Below, one piece after another: positions 14,104 to 18,721 of a stretch of 18,721 nucleotides of DNA (positions are counted from its first letter, which is position 1; every line of letters begins with the position of its first letter). A program made the position numbers and the translations under genes. Below the pieces are notes generated by a model, which saw nothing but the letters and a program-made list of their open reading frames with translations, was not told the origin of the DNA and searched no databases. Where the stretch lies: contig CAZRVU010000033.1 of NCBI GenBank assembly GCA_964603615.1, forward strand, positions 1-18,721, written 5' to 3'. Source of the DNA: JAAZMI01 sp964603615. Lineage in GTDB: Bacteria; Bacillota; Dethiobacteria; DTU022; UBA8154.

Positions 14104-15555
14104 ATGACTGCTAAACAAATGCGTCCGATTTTTTTCCTGCTTATTTTTTTGTTAGTTTTCTGTGTTTTGAGCGGAAAGGGAATATTTTCAAGATTTTACG
14201 AAAAAAATGCCATGAACGTGCCTGCCAAGGATACATTTTTTTACCGGATACAATTTTTCAGCAAGATGAAAGGCCCTGGCCACAAAGATACAGTGGATAT
14301 TGCACAGCGGGTAACTGGTGCTGGTTCTTCACCGCTCTTGACGGAGTTGGAAAAAGAAGAAATTGTCGCCGGTAAGTATTTCCAATTGGTTGATGAAACA
14401 GGAAATACAATAATGGCCACCGGTCACCGCTTGCGGCCGGGTGATCAGTATCTTGATGAAAGCAATCGTTTTTATGAAGTGGAACGAGTAGAAGACTACA
14501 TTGCCCGGGCTCGTTATGTGCGTACCGAAAAGTTAGGGAAACCTTCACCCCCAAATAACCTATCCCCATCCCCGGCAGGCAGGGAGGCGTCTTCCTTTAG
14601 AGATCCCGGTGTTGTGCAGGAAGCCGGGGGGGGGAAATCCGGTTGGCCGCGGCACATCATTGCCATCTACCACACGCATAACGACGAAAGTTATGTGCCC
14701 AGCGATGGGGTGGAAAGCCTTTACGGGCGGGGCGGGATTCACGCCGTCGGAGAGGCTTTTAAGGAAGCCCTGGAGAAAAAAAACATCGATGTTGTTTATT
14801 CTGAGGATTTGCATCTACCTCACGACCGGGATGCCTATCTCCGGGCCAGGGGAACTGCTGTAGAGCTTTTGGAGCACGATCCGGACGCTATTTTTGATTT
14901 ACATCGCGATGCAGCCCCACCGGAGACTTATACAACGGAGATCGATGAAAACAGGGTGACGAAGATCCAGTTTGTCGTCGGGCAGGAAAATCCTTCTTTT
15001 GTGGTCAACAGAAGCTTTGCCTATGACCTAAAGGCTCTGGCAGATAAAATTTATCCAGGGTTAGTCAAGGGGGTGCTTTTAAGTTGGGGCGATTTTAACC
15101 AGGACTTAACCCCCCTGAACCTTTTATTGGAAGTAGGAACGCACCTAAACAGCAAAGAAGAGGCCCAGGATGGTATTTCCCTTTTTGCCGATGTCGTCAG
15201 CTACTATTTTTATGGGGATTCTGCCGGAGTGGATACCGGAAAAGAGTCTGCCGTTAAAACAGGTGCCTGGGGTAATGTAATTTTCCGGACAATCCTGATT
15301 ATCGGGGTAATCGTTGCTGTTATGTTAACCGGATTTTATTATCTAAACAATCCCGCGGCCTGGGAACGCTTAGTGCATCAATTAAGATTATATTTGGGTA
15401 GCGGGGGACTGGTTTGGCAGGAAGGCAAGAAAAATTTATTCCTGTTGGGCCGGGAGATCACCTCCGTGGTGCGGAAGATCATCATCTACCTTTACATCTT
15501 CGGAGGGGTTATTCTTACGGCTTTCCAAAGGATTAAACAGCGGCTCAAATCTTAA
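14104..15555 (+). CDS. spoIIP: Stage II sporulation protein P, with extra C-terminal membrane helices
   Basis: In relatives SpoIIP is the amidase/endopeptidase of the SpoIIDMP complex that degrades septal peptidoglycan so that the mother cell engulfs the forespore. I prefer ATG 14104 (AAGGA at 14088-14092); ATG 14092 is an in-frame alternative overlapping it. Parts in order (numbered from 14104): one N-terminal membrane helix (about 8-24), a small beta-rich domain with TGHRLRPGDQYLDESNRFYEV (about 106-126), a Ser/Pro/Gly linker coded across a G9 run, and the SpoIIP domain (about 184-385) with IYHTHNDESY (H190, H192) and IFDLHRDA (H267). The C-terminus then adds a hydrophobic helix (about 393-416), a basic stretch and a second helix (about 458-478). 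The B. subtilis protein has about 400 residues and only the N-terminal helix. Here 483 residues include the C-terminal pair, so anchoring or oligomerisation may differ. Confidence 0.92.
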   Translation: MTAKQMRPIFFLLIFLLVFCVLSGKGIFSRFYEKNAMNVPAKDTFFYRIQFFSKMKGPGHKDTVDIAQRVTGAGSSPLLTELEKEEIVAGKYFQLVDETGNTIMATGHRLRPGDQYLDESNRFYEVERVEDYIARARYVRTEKLGKPSPPNNLSPSPAGREASSFRDPGVVQEAGGGKSGWPRHIIAIYHTHNDESYVPSDGVESLYGRGGIHAVGEAFKEALEKKNIDVVYSEDLHLPHDRDAYLRARGTAVELLEHDPDAIFDLHRDAAPPETYTTEIDENRVTKIQFVVGQENPSFVVNRSFAYDLKALADKIYPGLVKGVLLSWGDFNQDLTPLNLLLEVGTHLNSKEEAQDGISLFADVVSYYFYGDSAGVDTGKESAVKTGAWGNVIFRTILIIGVIVAVMLTGFYYLNNPAAWERLVHQLRLYLGSGGLVWQEGKKNLFLLGREITSVVRKIIIYLYIFGGVILTAFQRIKQRLKS

Positions 15556-15659
15556 TGATAGGCAAAAGTAGTAAAATAGGGGCTAGTTATGCTCGTGGTG
15601 CTTCATTTTTTAAATTCTTTTTGTATTTGTTGCTTTAAAAAGCAGTAATAAAAAAACAC

Positions 15660-15689
15660 AATGTTAATTTCTAAATATTTATTAACATT
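15660..15689. repeat. 9-bp inverted repeat within an AT-rich cluster
   Basis: AATGTTAAT and ATTAACATT are exact reverse complements around a 12-base loop. Two further AACATT copies follow within 45 bp, which could form a protein-binding array or a weak hairpin. Confidence 0.35.
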
Positions 15690-15754
15690 TGGCAAAAATA
15701 GCAACATTTTCAAATAAATATTTAACATTGATCTGTCCGGTGGGTAAGGACACA

Positions 15755-15780
15755 AACCTCCAAATTTGGAGGTTATTTTA
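15755..15780 (+). terminator. Terminator after spoIIP
   Basis: AACCTCCA and TGGAGGTT form an 8-bp stem with an AATT loop (15755-15774), followed by ATTTTA. It lies about 200 bp past the spoIIP stop. The minus strand lacks an equally clear T tract. Confidence 0.65.
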
Positions 15781-15824
15781 TTAAATATATTTATCCGGCG
15801 AGGGCTGGTAAACGAACGCTTTTG

Positions 15825-15853
15825 TTTCCAGACATTCAAGAAACTGTTATAAT
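15825..15853 (+). promoter_or_regulatory. Possible sigma-A promoter of the 100-residue gene
   Basis: A perfect TATAAT (15848-15853) lies 17 bp after TTTCCA (15825-15830), a weak -35. The leader would be about 115 bases. Confidence 0.4.
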
Positions 15854-15975
15854 GTTATAGTAATGGAATGAACAGTTCATGAAGCGGTTCGGGCAGAAAC
15901 CAGATGTGTTTTACGGACGATCAAGGAGATTGACTGGTGTTACTGAACCACTAATAGGGGGGAAGACCAATAACC

Positions 15976-16278
15976 ATGTTAAGTCATTTGGATGCTTGCC
16001 GGGAACGATTTTTTAACTGGTGTGATCTTGTTGTACAAGCTCATACCAGTCGTGATAAAGCTGTGTTTAAAGCCTGGTGGCCGCGCAAAAATCTGGACGG
16101 CAGCTATGAACTGGTTCTTGAACTGGTTCGCCACGAAAAAGCACCGTTTCTTGAACCAGATGGTCGCGAAAAGGCACCGTTTAAATTGAGGATTCCTATT
16201 CCGGATGAATACCATGAGCTTCTGGAACGGGAATATTTTATCGATCACCCGCCGGATAAAGATGAGGATGAACACTAG
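15976..16278 (+). CDS. Hypothetical 100-residue acidic-tailed protein
   Basis: A soluble protein with no signal peptide or membrane segment. The start ATG 15976 follows a purine-rich GGGGGGAAG by about 10 bp. The N-terminal half (CRERFFNWCDLVVQAHTSRD) suggests an amphipathic helix, and the middle (AWWPRKNLDGSYELVLELVR) two strands. HEKAPF and REKAPF, with near-identical DNA (about 18 bp), form a short internal repeat at about residues 54-68. The end IPIPDEYHELLEREYFIDHP is helical, then DKDEDEH is acidic. An overlapping frame on the opposite strand is almost as long, but the ribosome site, promoter and codon pattern favour this strand. I do not recognise the family, and its neighbours give no functional clue. 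Confidence 0.65.
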   Translation: MLSHLDACRERFFNWCDLVVQAHTSRDKAVFKAWWPRKNLDGSYELVLELVRHEKAPFLEPDGREKAPFKLRIPIPDEYHELLEREYFIDHPPDKDEDEH

Positions 16279-16305
16279 CGGGCACCGCTGCCGCCCTTTT
16301 TGGGC

Positions 16306-16332
16306 AGTAGCAGCAGAAGGATGAAAATATTT
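16306..16332 (+). repeat. 27-bp direct repeat, copy 1
   Basis: AGTAGCAGCAGAAGGATGAA followed by AATATTT is identical to 16393-16419, 87 bp away. It contains AGAAGGATG, which looks like a ribosome site plus ATG, but the frame is not open. The 60 bp between copies hold a second short duplication, TTGCACTAG (16343-16351 and 16359-16367), and a GCGTTA/TAACGC dyad (16368-16384). Confidence 0.85.
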
Positions 16333-16392
16333 CTGTAGCGGCTTGCACTAGTAGGGGTTTGCACTAGGCGTTAACGTATAACGCATTGATCA

Positions 16393-16419
16393 AGTAGCAG
16401 CAGAAGGATGAAAATATTT
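16393..16419 (+). repeat. 27-bp direct repeat, copy 2
   Basis: Exact copy of 16306-16332. It runs straight into the GC-rich hairpin repeat starting at 16422. The pair may mark a small insertion, a duplication, or tandem regulatory sites upstream of acn. Confidence 0.85.
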
Positions 16420-16421
16420 TT

Positions 16422-16449
16422 GCAGGGGCGGGGTTCTACCCCGCTCGCT
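16422..16449 (+). terminator. GC-rich hairpin repeat with T run
   Basis: GCGGGGT (16428-16434) pairs with ACCCCGC (16438-16444) around a TCT loop, and CGCTTTTT follows at 16443-16450. It resembles the reverse complement of the unit at 4512-4535. It could end transcription from the 15976 gene before acn starts. Confidence 0.5.
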
Positions 16450-16522
16450 TTTTACAGGTTTTCCAGCATATTTTATTTCCCCGGACATGTATTTGCAGGA
16501 CAGTATGAGGAGGTTTTGTTCA

Positions 16523-18451
16523 ATGAGAAACAATCTGACTAGAAAAATAATAGCTGCGCATCTGCTGGCAGGTGAGATGACTGCGGGCAGTGAAATTGCC
16601 ATCAGGATTGATCAGACGTTGACGCAGGATGCTACCGGAACTATGGCCTATTTGCAATTTGAAGCAATGGGCGTGCCTCGCGTCCGGACGGAACTTTCTG
16701 TTTCCTACGTTGATCACAACACGTTGCAGACAGGTTTTGAAAACGCCGACGATCACCGTTTTTTGCAGACTGTTGCTGCTAAGTACGGTATATATTTTTC
16801 CCGTCCCGGTAACGGTATTTGTCACCAGGTACATCTAGAACGCTTTGCCATTCCCGGAAAAACGCTGCTGGGCTCGGACAGCCATACCCCTACCGGTGGC
16901 GGTATTGGTATGCTGGCCATCGGAGCCGGCGGCCTCGATGTGGCGGTGGCTATGGCGGGTGGACCTTTTTACCTGACGATGCCAGAGGTTCTAAGGGTGA
17001 AACTCGTCAATAAATTGCGGCCCTGGGTATCGGCTAAAGATATTATCCTCGAGGTGCTGCGCCGCCTCAGTGTCAAGGGCGGGATGGGCAAGGTGATTGA
17101 ATATAACGGGCCCGGAGTGGACAGTCTTTCCGTGACGGAGCGTGCCACGATTACAAATATGGGTGCAGAGTTGGGTGCAACCACCTCTATTTTCCCTAGC
17201 GATGGGGTGACAAAAGACTTCCTCGTTGCCCAGGGTAGGGGAGAGCAATGGGTAGAGCTTTTACCCGCGCTAGATGCTGTTTACGATGAGGAGATAGTCC
17301 TCGATCTCGCCATGCTAGAACCAATGGCTGCCTGCCCGCACAGTCCCGATGCAGTTAAAACAATCCGGGAAATAGGTGCAATGGAGGTCGATCAAGTTGC
17401 TATCGGCAGTTGCACAAACTCTTCTTATGCCGACTTGATGCAGGTGGCTGCTTTGCTGCGGGGCAAGAAGGTTCATGATCGCGTGAGCCTGGTGATTTCC
17501 CCGGGTTCGAAGCAAGTTTTGGAGATGCTGGCAAGAAATGGTGCCCTGGCTGATTTGATTGCTGCGGGGGCGCGCATCCTTGAATCTGCTTGCGGGCCCT
17601 GTATCGGTATGGGGCAATCGCCTCCTTCTGGTGCCGTTTCCGTCAGAACCTTTAACCGCAATTTCCCCGGGCGTTCCGGTACTGCAGATGCACGGGTTTA
17701 TCTCACCGGCCCTGCAGCGGCAGCGGCAGCAGCCTTAACCGGCAGGCTGATCGATCCGGGGAAACTTGGCGAGTATAAAAAAGTGGAGCTGCCTTCAAAA
17801 TATATAATCGATGACCGGATGATCATTTCCCCACCGGAGAACCCGGAAGCGGTGGAGGTTTTGCGGGGCCCCAATATCAAAGCGTTGCCTGTAAACTGTG
17901 AGTTGACGGAAGAAATTACAGCTAAAGTGCTTCTCAAAGTAGAAGATAACATTACAACAGATCATATCATGCCGGCGGGGGCCAAGATACTGCCCCTGCG
18001 TTCAAATATTCCCGCCATCAGCGAACATCTATTCAGTGCTCTTGATCCAGATTTTGCTGGCCGGGCAAAAGAGGCCGGGCCGGGGATTATTGTGGGCGGA
18101 CATAACTACGGTCAGGGTTCCAGCCGTGAACATGCCGCGTTGGCTCCCATGTACCTTGGTATCAAGGCGGTGCTTGCCAAATCTTTCGCCCGCATTCACC
18201 GGGCCAATCTGATTAACTTTGGTATCCTTCCCTTAACTTTTATCTATGAAGAAGATTATGGCAGCATCGAAAAAGAAGACCTGCTGGCCATCAAAGCGCT
18301 ACGCAGTCAACTGCAGGCTGGGGATCGGATTGAAATGATAAACCTTCGTACAGGCAGTTCCTTTCAAGTGAGCCACGGGCTCACTGCTCGCCAGCAAGCA
18401 ATTATTTTGGAGGGCGGGCTGCTGAATTATACCAAAAAACAGAACGGGTAA
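16523..18451 (+). CDS. acn: Aconitate hydratase (short, clostridial-type)
   Basis: A [4Fe-4S] enzyme that interconverts citrate and isocitrate. I set the start at ATG 16523 because GAGGAGG (16507-16513) lies 9 bp ahead; the longer in-frame GTG/ATG options upstream lack a site. The protein has 642 residues, fitting the short bacterial aconitase group and not the 900-residue AcnA. The substrate loops DSHTPTGGGIGML and SYVDHN, the cluster ligands C297 (GSCTNSS), C357 and C360 (ACGPCIGMG), and the C-terminal swivel domain with NYGQGSSREHAAL are all present. IPM isomerase homologues split these domains into two proteins and are excluded by this fusion. No citrate synthase or isocitrate dehydrogenase is next to it. 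Its promoter is not clear. Confidence 0.95.
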   Translation: MRNNLTRKIIAAHLLAGEMTAGSEIAIRIDQTLTQDATGTMAYLQFEAMGVPRVRTELSVSYVDHNTLQTGFENADDHRFLQTVAAKYGIYFSRPGNGICHQVHLERFAIPGKTLLGSDSHTPTGGGIGMLAIGAGGLDVAVAMAGGPFYLTMPEVLRVKLVNKLRPWVSAKDIILEVLRRLSVKGGMGKVIEYNGPGVDSLSVTERATITNMGAELGATTSIFPSDGVTKDFLVAQGRGEQWVELLPALDAVYDEEIVLDLAMLEPMAACPHSPDAVKTIREIGAMEVDQVAIGSCTNSSYADLMQVAALLRGKKVHDRVSLVISPGSKQVLEMLARNGALADLIAAGARILESACGPCIGMGQSPPSGAVSVRTFNRNFPGRSGTADARVYLTGPAAAAAAALTGRLIDPGKLGEYKKVELPSKYIIDDRMIISPPENPEAVEVLRGPNIKALPVNCELTEEITAKVLLKVEDNITTDHIMPAGAKILPLRSNIPAISEHLFSALDPDFAGRAKEAGPGIIVGGHNYGQGSSREHAALAPMYLGIKAVLAKSFARIHRANLINFGILPLTFIYEEDYGSIEKEDLLAIKALRSQLQAGDRIEMINLRTGSSFQVSHGLTARQQAIILEGGLLNYTKKQNG

Positions 18452-18513
18452 GGCATCATTAGGCTATGATTGGCAACAGGGACTGTTTGGAACTGCTGAA
18501 AAAGATCGTTTTT

Positions 18514-18588
18514 GTCATCCCGGGCGAAGTGAAGGATCCGTCCTAAGCACCTGAACGACAAAATTCTTTGACTTTGCTCCGGGATGAC
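18514..18588. repeat. Dispersed inverted repeat (GTCATCCCGG type)
   Basis: GTCATCCCGG (18514-18523) and CCGGGATGAC (18579-18588) are exact reverse complements, with partly complementary continuations (GCGAAG and CTTTGC) inside. The stretch GTCATCCCGGGCGAAG resembles small repeats widespread in bacterial genomes. TTGGAACTG occurs on both sides (18487 and 18630), so a small mobile unit is possible. It can form a 75-base hairpin in RNA. Confidence 0.6.
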
Positions 18589-18639
18589 GGATGTTAAAAT
18601 TGGTTTTTTTGGTAGCCCTGGATTATTTTTTGGAACTGT

Positions 18640-18665
18640 CCTGACCCGGTCAGGGCAGCCTTTTG
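18640..18665 (+). terminator. Possible terminator downstream of acn
   Basis: CCTGA (18640-18644) pairs with TCAGG (18650-18654) around CCCGG, followed after GCAGCC by TTTTG. The stem is short and the T run is weak and late. It is 190 bp past the acn stop. Confidence 0.3.
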
Positions 18666-18721
18666 ATAATGCTGTGCTCTGGTTTGCCCGGCTTGTGTCC
18701 GGCCTGCTTTGAACAAAAAAA

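Larger units (their letters stand above)
15556..15975. other. 420-bp gap with an AT-rich repeat region
   Basis: Non-coding and very AT-rich in its first half. AATGTTAAT (15660-15668) and ATTAACATT (15681-15689) form a 9-bp inverted repeat, and AACATT recurs near 15703 and 15723. The terminator at 15755-15780 and promoter at 15825-15853 divide it into a spoIIP tail and a leader for the next gene. Confidence 0.5.

Noticed and set aside
15603..15839. 78-codon minus-strand frame
   Set aside because: It covers the AT-rich repeats, a terminator and a promoter, has no ribosome site, and its composition looks random.
15979..16275. 98-codon frame opposite the 100-residue gene
   Set aside because: The plus-strand gene has the better start signal and promoter; this is a mirror of its codons.
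1..18721. CRISPR arrays, defence islands, prophage or integron signals
   Set aside because: No regular repeat-spacer pattern, cas gene, integrase or phage structural gene is visible.

Overview
The window looks like ordinary chromosome of an endospore-forming, anaerobic-type Bacillota (Clostridia, perhaps a Desulfotomaculum/Pelotomaculum/Moorella-like lineage; the lineage is inference). The evidence is spoIIP, the alr-ndoAI-ndoA cluster, a RecD2 helicase, a DUF1614 membrane protein, strong AGGAGG-type ribosome binding sites and frequent GTG/TTG starts.

Layout. The left edge (3-179) reads as the tail of a transposase-like protein. It is followed by an exported CAP/SCP-domain protein with a proline-rich linker (300-1205). 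A long non-coding gap carries a perfect 19-bp inverted repeat (1449-1495). A cysteine-rich protein on the minus strand (1777-2616) sits behind a promoter that fits the sigma-K consensus, so it is probably a late mother-cell spore coat or exosporium protein. A 57-residue orphan gene (3035-3208) and a divergent GT-B glycosyltransferase on the minus strand (3258-4442) follow.

From 5126 rightwards nearly everything is on the plus strand. The genes are homoserine dehydrogenase (hom, with an unusual Ala/Gly-rich insertion), alanine racemase (alr), the EndoAI/EndoA (MazEF-type) toxin-antitoxin pair, recD2 (whose N-terminus has no canonical start codon in this sequence), phosphoglycerate dehydrogenase (serA, own promoter and strong terminator), a DUF1614 membrane protein, spoIIP (with a G9 tract and two extra C-terminal membrane helices), a 100-residue orphan gene and a short-form aconitase (acn). 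Most genes appear to be single transcription units separated by 100-700 bp. The clear exception is alr-ndoAI-ndoA.

How they work together. hom and serA belong to amino-acid synthesis (Thr/Met and Ser/Gly), alr supplies D-alanine for the cell wall, and acn belongs to the citrate pathway. spoIIP, the Cys-rich protein and perhaps the CAP protein point to sporulation and cell-wall remodelling. I see no new multi-gene defence or metabolic system. The most interesting items are the sigma-K-linked Cys-rich protein, the recD2 start problem, the homoserine dehydrogenase insertion, the enlarged SpoIIP, and several small dispersed repeats (a GC-rich hairpin family, a 27-bp direct repeat, and a GTCATCCCGG inverted repeat at the right edge).
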